Below, one piece after another: positions 1 to 11,985 of a stretch of DNA of 64,000 nucleotides. The stretch is from Hexactinellida sp. DTS-2022. Its lineage: Eukaryota > Porifera > Hexactinellida. The stretch's first letter is position 1, and every line of letters begins with the position of its first letter. The notes beneath the pieces are model-generated. The model saw nothing but the letters and a program-made list of their open reading frames with translations. It searched no databases and was not told the origin of the DNA. Location of the stretch: positions 3,410,001 to 3,474,000 of the forward strand of contig JAPNXP010000014.1 in NCBI GenBank assembly GCA_028753945.1, in the 5' to 3' direction. The position numbers were made by a program, and so were the translations under genes.

Positions 1-812
1 AAGTAGCATTCATATTTATATTACCAATACATATACCCGTATTTCCTCACTTGTCAGCTCCCTATTTTTGCTCAATTAAACTTTTCAATCATCGAATACA
101 CTCTTCCCAGAGAAACCTTTAATATATTGCGTTTAGATTTTGTTAATTTGAGAAATTTATATTTGCGTACTTTGTAATAGCATATTAATATCCAAATAAT
201 AGTACACAATCAACTGGACAAGTTTCGACACCATATAACCCTCAATTTTTATTGCGTTTTAGACATGACTTTTTAGTAGGAACAAAACAGTATTATCACA
301 ATTCTCTAAAATAAAAATTTCAATTAGATATTCGTAGTTAATGTTAGCCTAATAGTGAATCCATACTAGTCAATATAAATTCTAGCTACTAGTTACTCTG
401 TTTGGCGCAAGTTCCCTAATAGTGCTAATTTAACTCTACACTATTAGTACAAGGGATTATGCCACACAGATTTATAATATTGATTTAATTCTTTTTTTCT
501 ATAGATTTTCAAATAATCACTCGATTTTAGCAGTATTTTGGCATTATATAATTATTAACTCTATAACTTTGTATTAAAGTTAAAAATCGACACGGCATAC
601 CTCCCCTACCAAAAGTATTCGTACTCCAAAATTTCCCATATAAATTAGCTATACGTATAGTGTGTGTAGAAATATGAATATCGCATTCGTATTTTATGGG
701 ATATTGCAATTTTGATGCAAGATTCTTATTGTACGCATTCGAAATATCCATTGCAGAAGCCTTCACCTATGTTTACAACTGATTAGTTTAAAATTGCCAT
801 CCATTGCTACTA
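1..812. other. AT-rich stretch without a supported gene
   Basis: No recognisable coding region or clear repeat is seen. The longest open frame (minus, 527-766) has no recognisable motif and is likely chance. Confidence 0.5.
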
Positions 813-979
813 CAGTCGACTCCGCTTAATAGAGCCACCTCGGGACCAGGTTCTTTTGACCCGATTAAGCGGAGAAACCGATTAACCGAAAATATTGTAA
901 GCCAAACTGTAATTCTGTCCTATAAATCCTGTGAATTTTGACCCGATTAACCGGTGGCTCTATTAAGCGGAGTTGACTG
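813..979. mobile_element. pogo/Tigger-type MITE
   Basis: The 167-bp element begins CAGTCGACTCCGCTTAATAG and ends with the near-perfect inverted copy, about 27 bp long with one mismatch. It follows a TA dinucleotide. The 3' flank reads CA, as expected of a TA duplication with one transition. The CAGT...ACTG ends and TA target are typical of pogo/Tc1-mariner elements. It is too short to code and must be mobilised in trans. Confidence 0.85.
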
Positions 980-3435
980 CATGTACCACTAGTCTTGTTC
1001 CCACATTTACCATGTTGGCAATTGGAAGAATGGTACATGGTGCCACCGGATGATAAAGCTCAAACTAATCAATATGTTATTGAGTTGAAAGCTTCTACAA
1101 AGGTTAATTCGGATGCGTTGAATTCGATTCTACAATCAAAATGATCACATCAGATATAATATGAATTCATTATCTCATAATATTAGACTTATATAGTACT
1201 ATTTCTGATGCGAATGTTTGACTGTACGAATACTATGGTAGGGGAGTGTACTTTGTAGCACAACTAATAAGGATCATTTTTGAGGGATAGTTTATTCTCT
1301 CAGACTTATACGTTTTGAGATATGCTAGCTTTGCAAAGTGCACTCAGGTAATTTTGCCGAAATTTTTTTTTGTACAAAATGACGGCAATTTAGACCTTTA
1401 GCGACGTCAAAGAGGTAAAAAAATTTCCGAACCAAATTTTCTTTCAAATTTGGAACCTATCAAGCTAAAGTATATTTGGAAATGTTATTTCTAGAAATAT
1501 AGTATTTTGTTATATAACCTCACCCTATCTCCTTAACAGTTTTGCTATATATTTAATGCATACAGCTAGAACGAAGAATTTTCACATTGGTACTTTCTAA
1601 AATTCTCACCCACTACAGTTTATTTTGTGCTACATATCTGACATTCTACATACTTTTTAATATTTGTATAATTTCACGTACACAAAGTATAGATCTTAAA
1701 TGCTGCTTTCCAAATTAATACTTCTAAAATCATAGAGTATAAACACGACAAGGCATTATTTGAGGTAGCCTGAATAATAATTGCTTTCGCACATTCGTGT
1801 CTAAATGGGATATACTATGTATACTATACTGTAGACTGCTTAACAGGGGCGCAAAAACTTGGGTGGAAAGGTGGCGTGGACCCACCATATAATTACCCAT
1901 GGTGGGTTTAACCTACCCTGCTAATGGTCAATATTTCAATCAATCTTTTTGTTCAATTAGACAAAATAGTTTCAATATCTTAAGATATAATTTATTTATA
2001 TTATTTACATTTAGTAACCATATTGTTTATTGCTTTCGCAGTTCCAGACAAGTAAGATACATTTAATGTTATATTATTATTAAATACGAGCACTTCGGAC
2101 TTGGTCGCTTTACGATGGATCATTCACCCCCTTAGCGTTCTCGATTGGATAATTTAAATAACTATTACATCAAATATTCATATTTGAAACTCTCAAATGC
2201 CAAATTCGTTTTCAGCCTACTTGTTCACCTATTAAACTTGTTGGAAGCTAGTCTCTATCTTTATTATTTGTGCAGTTTATATTCCCTTATCACTTTAATA
2301 TAATCCGGACAGCCACCGCTCACCCGCCCACAAAAATCTAGTTTTAATAAAAATTATATAAAGGCGTAGACACTAGGTGTATATTTGTAAACTTATATTA
2401 TATAATAAAATAATTCAGTTTATGTACGTATATTGAACGGCTATATACGTATATCCATCCTCATATAAATGAGTTTCGGCTCCACTGCTTCTTGATGAAA
2501 CCACCTGTTAATAGAGTTTCTGCCTAATTGGGCCAAAATTCATATTGCGGAATTTTAACTCGGTACGCTCGGGATCGACTGAATTATTTGATACTTTCGT
2601 ATCAATGTAATTAAATTAAAAGGATTCGACTGTATATCTACTTATCTTCAAATATCAACTTGAGTTTTTAATCATCGTATTTCTATATTTTGTATTTCAT
2701 AGGTCTGTAGTGAAGAATCGATAAAAGAAATTTGCAATCGATACCAAAGATTCAATAGACATGGGTTCAGCTACACTTGGAAATATAAAGGAAAACTTCT
2801 TGATATGAATAAGACGCTTGAAGAAAACTGCATAATAGACGAGTGCAATCATCATTATAGTTTGAGGTTGGATGAAGACCAATATTTACCACAAATTCAT
2901 TTATTCTATAACGATGATCTCACAAATATCTAAATTTAAATCTAAAACCATAATGGTGTTAATTCTAACAATTATCTTATAACTATATTTTAGACATTTA
3001 CATTACAGCCATTAATTATTACCAAATTGAATAATTATTTTATTCCACTATAGATGATCACAGGATGATGTGAAGGCTCAAATCTTCTTACTTTAATAAC
3101 TTTAGCCATTTTCTGTAAATCATTAATGTACATAAATATGGTTATTCGATTATAGAAGGATAATCCTAATGGAATGAAATAGTATATACTTGTATTATTA
3201 TTAATTATGCTATTCTTCACAGGGAATTTACTCAGAATTAATTGGGCATTTTTAATGGGAATCTCAATAACGTTTTATATTTGACATATCCGTAATTCAT
3301 ACATAGTTCGTTAAATGTATAATAATAAGTAGGATATTACTCCATCATTTACTCTGCCGACTATAGTGGCCCAGTATTTAAATTACTTCCCTGATTACTA
3401 TATACAATAGTATACACTAACTGGCCAAAAAACAA
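980..3435. other. long stretch without a supported gene
   Basis: AT-rich, with only short chance ORFs. A possible decayed pogo-like fragment lies around 2485-2635 (ACCTGTTAATAGAG near one side, GATTCGACTGTA at the other). A possible lone hAT-like end, CAGGGGCGCAAAAACTT, lies near 1845. Neither has a convincing partner. Confidence 0.4.
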
Positions 3436-3882
3436 TCATTTGTATTCATACATTTTAGCTTCTAAGCAGCATAATAGCATTTGTGATGCTTCAACATGGT
3501 TATTTTCATAAAATGATATTTTAAGTAAAATAAAGTAGTCATTCTTTATTCTAAACATTGTCCTTTTAGCAAGTGAGATATATTCATCCCCATCACTGTC
3601 ACCTTCTTCAAACGTCCGTTTGATTGAGCTGGATGGTTTTGATGTATTGCTGTCACCTATGAATCTGGTAGAACACCTACGATGAAACGTATAAGATAGC
3701 AATTTTAGACAGCATTCATGAGTGCATTCATCAGAAAAAATACACTCTTTACAACTATGCTTTGAAGAAGGACTTCTCAATTCCAAAATTTTTGAAAAAT
3801 GTTCCCCCCTTTGATCATTTAATCGACTTCTGTACCAATGTTGCAGAATTCCCAAATGTTCATTGAAATTTTGGTGTGCCAA
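3436..3882 (-). CDS. unassigned Cys-rich ORF, possibly transposon-linked
   Basis: This 148-residue open frame is not a family I recognise. It holds a cysteine cluster (CKECIFSDECTHECC, about residues 44-58), compatible with zinc binding, followed by an acidic patch (EEGDSDGDEY, about 91-100). It lies about 70 bp downstream of, and on the same strand as, the integrase-like pseudogene at 3.95-5.49 kb. It could therefore be a second ORF or exon of that element. A chance ORF cannot be excluded, although 148 codons is long for DNA this AT-rich. Confidence 0.35.
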   Translation of the reverse strand: MAHQNFNEHLGILQHWYRSRLNDQRGEHFSKILELRSPSSKHSCKECIFSDECTHECCLKLLSYTFHRRCSTRFIGDSNTSKPSSSIKRTFEEGDSDGDEYISLAKRTMFRIKNDYFILLKISFYENNHVEASQMLLCCLEAKMYEYK

Positions 3883-3951
3883 ATATTTCAGGGTGCAATT
3901 AACATCTCTTGTATCTTGATCGTATTGAATTGAAAAGAATTCTGCGCAAAA

Positions 3952-5490
3952 CTAGATAAAAAGAATGTCAAATATTTGCCAGAGCAATTCGCCAAAATAG
4001 GTCGCTTTACTACCACTAGAACGCGAAATATTTTCTTCATATCTACAATCTAGATTTATGAACTGATCTTTATCATCTCCGTTTACCTCCTTTAAGAGTT
4101 TCTGTCTCATTTTTCTGCTATTAGACCAAATCTCAGCTATATATTGCTCGAAATTTACCACCATTTTTTTGTATTCAGCAAGAGTTAACTTGTAATTAAC
4201 GACTTCTTCCATCTTTTCAAAATGTGATCCACCTTTTTCATAGGAAATATTCGTCATATTGAAGAGTTCGTTGTTGTTGACCCAACTATGTTTTAGTTTT
4301 CCTCCAGAATCCGTGTATTCAACTTGATATTGACAGGACGTATGATGTTTGCTCAAAATTCTAACCTTGACATTCATAGTTTCCAAAAAATTCTTCTTTT
4401 TCCTCGATTTTGAAACTAATGGGTTTCTCATAAGTGCAACTGATCCGACTTCAAAATCTTGATTGAGGTTTTTCTTCGAGAATTTTCTGTAGTTCTCTAC
4501 TTGTTCCTTTCTTGTCTGAGTTAGGGTTGTTATATTAATTCGTTCTCTAATATCATCATGGTGTTTAATTGATTCTTTTATATCAAAATGCGTAGAAAAA
4601 TAATTAAAAGTACCTAACTCAGGATTGGGGTACATGCAGCAAAGATTTATCTCTTCAGAGGTGATAGATTCTATATGTTGATTTGTTTTGAGAGGGTGTG
4701 GAGAAGTTCTATTTCTATATAACTCCCATGGAGTACGAGAAATGGATCTGTGTTTGTTGTGAATGTAGGAATCTACAACCCGAGGAATTAATTCGTTTGC
4801 CCAATTTTCGACGACTAGGAAATTACTTTTTGAAATTTCAATTTGAATTTCTTTTCGTAATTGCTGCTTAAGTGTCCTATTAAATCGTTCGATTTGACCT
4901 TGTGTTGTAGGAGTGTAAGGTGAGCCATTGATAAGTTTGATACCAAGTTTATGCATGAGGTTTCGAATTAGCTGAGAAACAAATTCCCCACCATTGTCAC
5001 TCTGTAATATCTTTGGAATGCCTTCATCAGAAAATAATTCAAAAAGTAATTGACAAATTCGTCAGTTTTCTTGGATTTAGTGGATAGGCCCAAACATATT
5101 TGCTGAAGCAATCAATAACAGTTAGAACAAATATATACCCTCTTCTGGAAAGAATTTCCTTATGATCACCGTATGCTACTTGCGTAAGATCAATTTGAAT
5201 CCTCTCAAAGATCTCCAACGATTTGATGTGGTTTGAATGTGTTCTTTGTGGGAGAAATATATTTGATGCACAAATATCACATTTTAATTCAGAGTAGAGG
5301 TCTTTTAGATTTGTTTGATCCAAACCCCATATAAAGTATTGAGACGCAATGCCTTAGTAAGAGTAGTCAATTTTGGATGGTTCAATTGTTCATGAAAATA
5401 CTCCACGACAATTCGTAGCATTCCTTCAGATAAAACAAACTTGTTCCCTTTCATGAGAAAGCATCCAACACTCGTTTCCTATTAAAATAG
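3952..5490 (-). pseudogene. integrase-like transposase, KRBA2/Ginger or Ty3-type, frameshifted
   Basis: The frames read 5' to 3' as an integrase. An H-x4-H pair (HEQLNH, ~5380) and a CDIC pair (~5278) form an HHCC zinc-binding module. The rve/DDE core follows: first Asp in QIDLTQV, then IDCFSKYVWAYPL, second Asp in LQSDNGGEF (~5000), and Glu in TTQGQIERFNRTL (~4880). The C-terminal part (VGSVALMRNPL, then VEYTDSGGKLKHSW) resembles the small C-terminal domain of Ty3-type and KRBA2/Ginger integrases. At least three frameshifts separate the pieces (near 5320, 5075 and 5040), so it is dead. No reverse transcriptase, protease or paired LTR is seen nearby, which favours a Ginger-type cut-and-paste transposon over an LTR retroelement. 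Confidence 0.75.
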
Positions 5491-6120
5491 GTGCATTTAA
5501 AATTCAATAAAATTATACAAGTTGGCTTACAGTTAATACAATTAAACCGTTTTTTCTTTGCATTTCTTTGCACGTAAAATAGTACGAATAAAACGCTGAA
5601 GTCAGAACGCATTTTTAAAATAACTACAAATATACTACTCAGAGTGTTTTTCCAAAAATTTCATTTATATCTAAGTTGTTTAATAATTTTATATCTAAAT
5701 GTATTAAATTCAAAGCTTCAATATATTTGCAAAAAAATTGTGTGAGTATTTCTATTTATTCTGCGAAAATAATTAATGCTAGACTATTTATCATATTTTG
5801 GTAAAAGATTACGGACTTTTGTGATTCACCCGATTATATTTAATTAGTACAGGCACCTAAGTTGACTAATTCATTAAAAAATGCCAATAAATATGATTTA
5901 TTCAAACACGAAATTTATTGATCACGAACAAGTCTGGTTCCAATTGTAACAAAACGAAAGGTACCAATATCCGAATAATATTTATGATTCACTAACGAAA
6001 AATTCATTTTTATAATTCAAGATTGTTTTGGAAAAAATTAGGATTAGAATAATTCATATCAGGCTAAATGAATTAATCAACTTACAAAGAACCAAAGTTG
6101 ATGTGCAGAAAAACGACGAG
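5491..6120. other. AT-rich stretch, nothing recognised
   Basis: Very AT-rich sequence with no coding or repeat structure that I can support. Confidence 0.4.
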
Positions 6121-6534
6121 TCAAAAAATTGGTGTGAGGAAAGCGGTCTCGGATAAACTTACCTTGAGTGAGAATTCTGTAAGCCTCTTTTGAACAAAAG
6201 ATCGCAAGAGCTTGCGATTTTGTTGAATTCTCGGTTTTAGTCTTTCAATTGATTTTTGAATATTTAGCGGTATAGCATCATTAAGTTTGCGAGTTTTTCT
6301 CCAAGTTAAGTACGCAGTGTGTAGTACATACATACGGTTATTAATGAGTTTATTTCCTTGATTTGATCCACTTCGCAAATCGGAAGGTGAGAACTCTTCA
6401 TTGGGGATTTCAGAAAGAGGTGCGAAAAGAGGAGCGAATTTTGAAAGGAGTCCATCAGCAGGAATTTCTTCTGAATAAATAATACTAGAAGGTTCGGAAT
6501 CATCACCGGAATCCACTTCGCCCATTGAGAACAA
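6121..6534 (-). CDS. unassigned acidic ORF near integrase remnants
   Basis: This 137-residue frame starts MFSMGEVDSGDDSEPSS and has an acidic, Ser/Pro-rich N-terminal third. A basic helical-looking stretch follows (about residues 75-120: AYLTWRKTRKLND...LKPRIQQNRKLLRSFVQKRL). I do not recognise the family. It lies on the same strand between two integrase pseudogenes, so it may be a non-catalytic part of such an element. It could also be chance. Confidence 0.3.
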   Translation of the reverse strand: MFSMGEVDSGDDSEPSSIIYSEEIPADGLLSKFAPLFAPLSEIPNEEFSPSDLRSGSNQGNKLINNRMYVLHTAYLTWRKTRKLNDAIPLNIQKSIERLKPRIQQNRKLLRSFVQKRLTEFSLKVSLSETAFLTPIF

Positions 6535-7041
6535 ATAAATATTACGTGATTGTGTTATTTGTATAGTTAATACAGTGCAAGTAAGTCAAGAAAGCAATTG
6601 AATGATCAGAATTACATGTTTAGTATACATGCTTATATATAAATGTACAGATGTCGATCAATTAATAGTCATGGGTGTGGTATCATACACTAACAATCAA
6701 AGTAACCTTCAGGTGCTGGGAAAATATTACCCTTCATGTGCAATTAAAAATTGACTGGAAAATAAAAGTTGGTTACTCAAATAGTAATGATTAATAGAAG
6801 TTTGGCAGCATATCTACATATATTGATGTTATTGATTTGGTACCTAATAAAATTTTGTATATTTACTAGTTAATGATGATTCAATTATATGCATACCAGG
6901 TCAACGTTCATTGACACTCCGAAATATTCTCGAAAATGTTTTTCCGTTTTGTTGAATTTAATGTGACTATTATACATAATATGTCATCATTTATATACGG
7001 ATACAGATCGAGATAGAATAATAAAGAATGGTGGCCCAAAA

Positions 7042-7196
7042 TTGTATAGACATATAATTCGATATCCTCTCCCCCCAAATTAAACATATGGAATTGGATA
7101 TTTGGGGGGTACCCCCCCAAATATAGGGGAGCCCCCCCAATCAATCTCAAGAATTTGCATATTTAGGGGGGCCCTCCCAAATGAACCCCTACAATA
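7042..7196. repeat. G/C-run palindromic repeat
   Basis: Runs of six to seven G and C are arranged as palindromes. The clearest, near 7099-7124, is TATTTGGGGGG meeting CCCCCCAAATA. A second, near 7129-7186, pairs GGGGAGCCCCCCC with GGGGGGCCCTCCC. Coding of the 7.2-7.4 kb integrase frame stops at this repeat, so it probably inserted there. I could not define ends or a duplication. Confidence 0.45.
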
Positions 7197-8652
7197 CCAT
7201 CTAAGGTAGAGTGATGATTGGCGTTTATAGAGTGCTGTACAATTGGTATGTAATTTACCCAACACGGATCCCTCTCATTTCTCAACAGAGAACCTAAGAC
7301 CTTTTGAATTTCTTGGTTTAGTCTTTCTACAGAACCTTGGGATTGAGGGTGTCGGGCCTTCCCATGTACAATCTTACAGCCTGGCCACAAAACTCTAATC
7401 ATATTCGCAAGATTTTCTTGAATTCTCGACAATTGTCTAGTGCTGCGAACTGAAACTGAATTAAAACTGTAACTGAATTACAACTGAAATAGTTTTAGCG
7501 ATTTTTCTAAACTGTAACTGTAACTGAAATGTACTCGGTTATAAAACTGTAACTGTAACTGTAACTGAAATGTATTTTTCTCCAACTGAAATTAAAACTG
7601 GAATTGAATTTCTTCAAATTCAATTCCGGTTTGCAGCACTAGTCAGGCGGCACAAAATGAAATTAGAAAAAATGAAACTAGATTATGTTGTCTGCAGACC
7701 TTGGAACCTAGATAAAGCGATTACGATTATTTATTGCATAGAGTATAATAAATATTAGTAATAATTAACTAAGGTTTAGTCGTAAAATAGGTGAAAGTTG
7801 TGAATACCTAACTAAGTACGAAATTGTACTTGACTGTGGTAAAAATTGTAACTGAAATGAAAACTGTAACTGATTAAAACTGTAACTGAAATGAAAACTG
7901 TAACTGTAACTGAATTAAAACTGTAACTGAAATGAAACTAAAACTGTAACTGTAACTGTAACTGTAACTGAATTGAATCAAATTTAATTCCAGTTCGCAG
8001 CACTACAATTGTCGCCCTGAAGTATATAATTGTATGGTCGATTTATCTCATCTGTACTTTGTAAATCAATTAAATCAACCTGTCCTCGAGATGCAAAGTC
8101 TGAACTTCTTATGGGTTTACTAACTGTGCTCTTCAGTGATTTTTTAGTTTTTTTCAGCTGACATTCCACACATGTGTTAACAAAAACTGCAATGAGTTTT
8201 CTAGAAAAGCCACAATAATGCTTCTTTAGCTCCAAATAGAGGCGATCCCTTCCCAGATGTTTGCCTCCTTCTATATGCAAGTTTTCAATTTTATCAAATA
8301 ATTCTTCTTTTGCAAGAAAACGAATTATTTTATTATCCTTCTCAATAGACCTGTATAATAATTTACACGATTGGGTTTGCTTTACTACATAGTTGGATCT
8401 AATTCGATAATATTTTTGTTTTTCTGCTCCTCGATGTGTCGGTTCAGGTCCAGTGTAATTGTTTATGATTTCTGTAAGCTGTTCAGAAAACAAAAAGTTT
8501 CCATTTAGGGAGGGATTCGTGTCAATTATAGCGTTAAATGTTTGTTTCTGTGCATTCATTCGAAATTGATATGATATTTCACTTAGTACGAAGGTATAGA
8601 TTATCTCGTGTATAAGGAGGTCCAAATTGTAATTGAATATTTCCCAATTCAA
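7163..8652 (-). pseudogene. KRBA2/Ginger2-like integrase transposase, deleted and MITE-split
   Basis: The 5' half (8652-8014) has an HHCC module (H126, H132, C161-x2-C164) followed by ASRGQVDLIDLQS with the first catalytic Asp. This wording is typical of KRBA2-like integrases. Coding then runs into a hAT MITE (7438-8005) and resumes with GCKIVHGKARHPQSQGSVERLNQ, the Glu-bearing end of the core. The text flanking the MITE (YNYILQGDNC, then REF) suggests the region between the first Asp and the SDNG motif was deleted before the MITE landed on the second-Asp motif. The frame also shifts after the junction. The 3' end is lost into the G/C-run repeat near 7190. The gene is non-functional. Confidence 0.8.
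7438..8005. mobile_element. hAT MITE with AACTGTAACTG subterminal repeats
   Basis: The 568-bp insertion is flanked by the exact 8-bp duplication CAATTGTC (7430-7437 and 8006-8013). Its inverted ends read TAGTGCTGCGAACTG. The interior consists largely of short iterations of AACTGTAACTGAAATG. An internal copy of the terminus (TTGCAGCACTA, ending 7641) suggests a composite of two related elements. It interrupts the integrase pseudogene. Confidence 0.9.
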
Positions 8653-9834
8653 AACTCAACATTTATTGTGTATTTATTGTAGCCATATAAAGATTGTTAT
8701 CATATGTATTAAGTAGACAAATGTTTCGTATTTAAGAGTTGGAAATATATATCTTGGGATATAGGAAATAAAAATTGCTTCATTGTTAACAGTGAGTGAT
8801 TAATAACGCATTTGGCGAAATTGCTTTGCGCCAAACGCGTTCGGCGTTGAAACGCATTTGGACTGCAACAGAATACACGTGTATATATAATCCTCCCGAT
8901 GCACATGGGGTAAAAGGTATAAATAGAAAATCCCATTTTCAATTTCAATTTGAATTGAAAGTGAATTAACTTCCGGTTTCATTTTTACATTCCTGGGCCT
9001 TGGAGGGTTTTAATTAATTAATTAATTTATAGTAGTAACACAAGTTACACAACTTCATTTAATCTTATGATTAACAAAACAAACAACTCTATACTGAGTA
9101 TAATATGCTCTTATTTATTGAATTTTATTAATCCTCCTTATCCTCTAATCGTATTATTATTATTTTAACTTGCCGATTTTTTCCTATTCTCTTCCATTAT
9201 AACCATTATAGCCGTAATTACTTTTGCATCTCTCATATGGTATTTATAGTTGTAAGTTGTAAATCATTGTAGCACAAACTGAGTCATATAACTTTGAAAA
9301 CGTGATTTGGTACAAGTGCATACTATTGAAGGTTATGAAACTTCCTAAGTAACACGATATCTAACTTATCTACCTAATAGTTTATTATCTTATTTGTCAG
9401 TCACCACTTTGTTTCGCTACATACATACATTATTACAGCCTGATTAATTTTTGTTGTTTATGAAAAATTTCCCTCTAAATAAACCAATTTAGTTTTTATT
9501 AAATATACTTTTATACACCCTCCCTGTTGTTAGGATTATCCACTAGATTATGCATTGATCTTTTATAATATAATTTAATGGGAAATATCAGAGTTACAGT
9601 TTTAGAAAGATGTGATCAATATACCACATAACTACGTATAAAGTATATAAAAACTGATGCATCAAAAATACACGAATACCGGACGGGACAGACTCGTTTT
9701 GGCTTGTACGATGTTCTGCTCGAATCTCCTCGCAGAGTAATTAGTTAAAATGTTTTGAAAACTGCCTGTTAGTAACCTGTATAAAAATATAATCAATTAT
9801 GCTGTGAAGTAGTGTTAATTAATTGATTAATTAA
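8653..9834. other. no supported gene
   Basis: AT-rich. It holds a short GC-richer patch near 8810-8875 with repeated GCGTT/AACGC words, but no coding sequence that I recognise. Confidence 0.4.
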
Positions 9835-10045
9835 CTATAGTAGGTTGGTCCCTCAGGGTTGCAGCTAGCTAGTAGTAGTTCGCTGTGAGTGCACTAAGGA
9901 CACACTGTGACTTCCCCAACCGCGAGCCTAACGGTTGAGGGATGTCAAGAGCTTACCTGAGATTATCCTAACTTATCTCTTGACACCATTAGCGGTATCT
10001 AGGCTCAGGACAGCCTACCCATTACACGAGACTGAGGGTTTATAT
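9835..10045. other. GC-richer island with predicted hairpins, unassigned
   Basis: This ~200-bp island stands out from its AT-rich surroundings. Two inverted repeats are visible: CAACCG and CGGTTG around a 9-nt loop (~9918-9938), and TGTCAAGAG with CTCTTGACA around a ~27-nt loop (~9942-9986). Neither strand gives a long ORF. It may be the end of a retroelement or SINE, or a structured RNA. I cannot assign it. Confidence 0.35.
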
Positions 10046-10761
10046 TAAACCGGTTTAATAAAAACTATGATAACACAACTAAAGTTTTAACTTAGCTAAC
10101 TGAAAGAAATGGAAATTTTGGCTAGTTATTATCTCATTATTCCACAACAACCACCAAATTATAGCCAGACATATGTACTGAAATTAGATACTCTTTTTTA
10201 TGGCATACGACAGCGCTATATAACAATTATCAATTAATGTAGTTTCTAGCTGCTGTACCTAGTGTAGTATTAGTAAATTAATTATTCTATTTCTTTCACT
10301 TAATAACCAGTTTGTTTGTAAAATTGTTCCAATTTCCTGTTATAATTTAATCCAGAGTTCGCTGTATGTATATGAAACTAGATAAACGGAAGAATTGACT
10401 TTTACATTTTTTGTTGATCTAGTTCCAGGGATTATGAAGCATGCTATGAATGCGAGGCCGTTTCCAATGTACCTAAACTTAATGAAAAATCGAAAACAAT
10501 ATCAACTTCAACTAAAAAAAGAAGTTTAAACTCACTAGATCCCATAGGTATATCACTTTCTTATTTGTTGTCATCAATTAATTACCTAGTAGATAACAGC
10601 TCGTCTCTCGCCAGTGCGGATGTTCCGTTGCAGGTCGCGATTATATTATCTGGGCTCACCATGATAGGGATTTCGTTGCCTGAATAACCTCTAGGAGAGG
10701 TCCCAGAAAGTTAGATGTACCTTGCCTTTGAGCGCTTTCGAAAGAGTGTTGTGAGTTGTTA
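10046..10761. other. no supported gene
   Basis: Mostly AT-rich, with a second GC-richer patch at about 10600-10740 of unknown nature. Confidence 0.4.
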
Positions 10762-10989
10762 TTACACTGTTAGGACTTCATCTGTAGTTCCATACGTCGG
10801 GATAGGAGATTTCAGCATTGATACAACAGGTTCATAATGTAGGACGAAATTTTTGATATAAAGATTGGAAGTTGGGTTGTTAGAAGGTATGAGCAAGCTC
10901 CATTGCACATTAAGAATTACAGACCCTAGCTTTCTATAATCGTTATTAGCAACGTATATATTGGCATTCAGAATAGCAGAAGCAGCCAT
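10762..10989 (-). CDS. unassigned short ORF
   Basis: This 75-residue frame starts MAASAILNANIYVANNDYRK. Its mixed composition looks more protein-like than most chance ORFs here. It lies 10 bp downstream of another minus-strand ORF in a different frame, so the two could be exons or a frameshifted pair. No motif is recognised. Confidence 0.25.
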   Translation of the reverse strand: MAASAILNANIYVANNDYRKLGSVILNVQWSLLIPSNNPTSNLYIKNFVLHYEPVVSMLKSPIPTYGTTDEVLTV

Positions 10990-10999
10990 AATTTAATCA

Positions 11000-11260
11000 T
11001 CACTTCCCCAAATGGACTCGCGATAGATAACGTTTTTGATTGTGGGGTAATTCTCCTTTGATATTTTCTGTCAGCTCTGGTTCGTATTTGCTCAGTAGCT
11101 GTCCAACTAGATCCGATGGTTGTTTGCTAACTGAATCAAATGTTATCCCCAAGAGAACACATTTACTACGCTGCCAATTCTCATCTATAACATTTATTTT
11201 TGGGTCATCCGGATAGCCATCTGTAATAACGATTTGATATTTTTCGTCGAACGTTTCCAT
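11000..11260 (-). CDS. unassigned short ORF
   Basis: This 86-residue frame starts METFDEKYQIVITDGYPDDP and is acidic with a balanced composition. It ends just before the ORF at 10762-10989. The two are on the same strand in different frames, which suggests one interrupted gene or two exons. I recognise no family. Confidence 0.25.
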   Translation of the reverse strand: METFDEKYQIVITDGYPDDPKINVIDENWQRSKCVLLGITFDSVSKQPSDLVGQLLSKYEPELTENIKGELPHNQKRYLSRVHLGK

Positions 11261-11985
11261 AGCATCGTATTGAGTATATTAGGAATCATTAACTATAATA
11301 AAATTACACAATTAATATTGTGTAGAATACCTACCACGAAATACAGTATTTTGTGTGTATGTCTAGCACGCTCATTATCTGTAAACTAGGATAGAAATCT
11401 GGTGTCCATTCCATTACTATCTCAATTATGTCTCTCTTCTACAAATATATATATAGATTCATTCGATACAAGTTGTGGTTTATAATTCTAAAATTTACTA
11501 CTTTATAATTGGGTATACTTACAATTTTATCTTCTTTGTGACCATTCAAAAACTGAAATAACAAGGTATTGGGATTTAAATATGTTGTTTGTTCAAGCTT
11601 TTGAACAATATCTCATGCAAAGGAGTCGCGAAGGTTGCTTGAAGTATATTGTTTTATAATTTCCTTGAAAATCAAAAAAAGGATTAAGTAAAGTAATGAC
11701 TGAATGTTAATGAGATAACTGAAATTGACATCAATTGGAGACGTAATTCTAACATAACAATGACTTCTCAACAACAATTTCAGGAAATGTAAAGAATGGA
11801 ATCCTTACTTTAAAAGTAGTTAGATGTGTAAATATAGATACTGGTGTAAATCCATATAAATTCAGGCAAGTCTAAAAGTAAATGTTTTTAATCACACAAT
11901 TGAAATTGACACTATGTGTAGATTTAATTAATCAAAGTACCTGTGATGTGTCAACACATATGCTAGAATCAAGGTTTACTTTCTT
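11261..11985. other. no supported gene
   Basis: AT-rich, with no coding sequence or repeat end that I can support. Confidence 0.4.
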
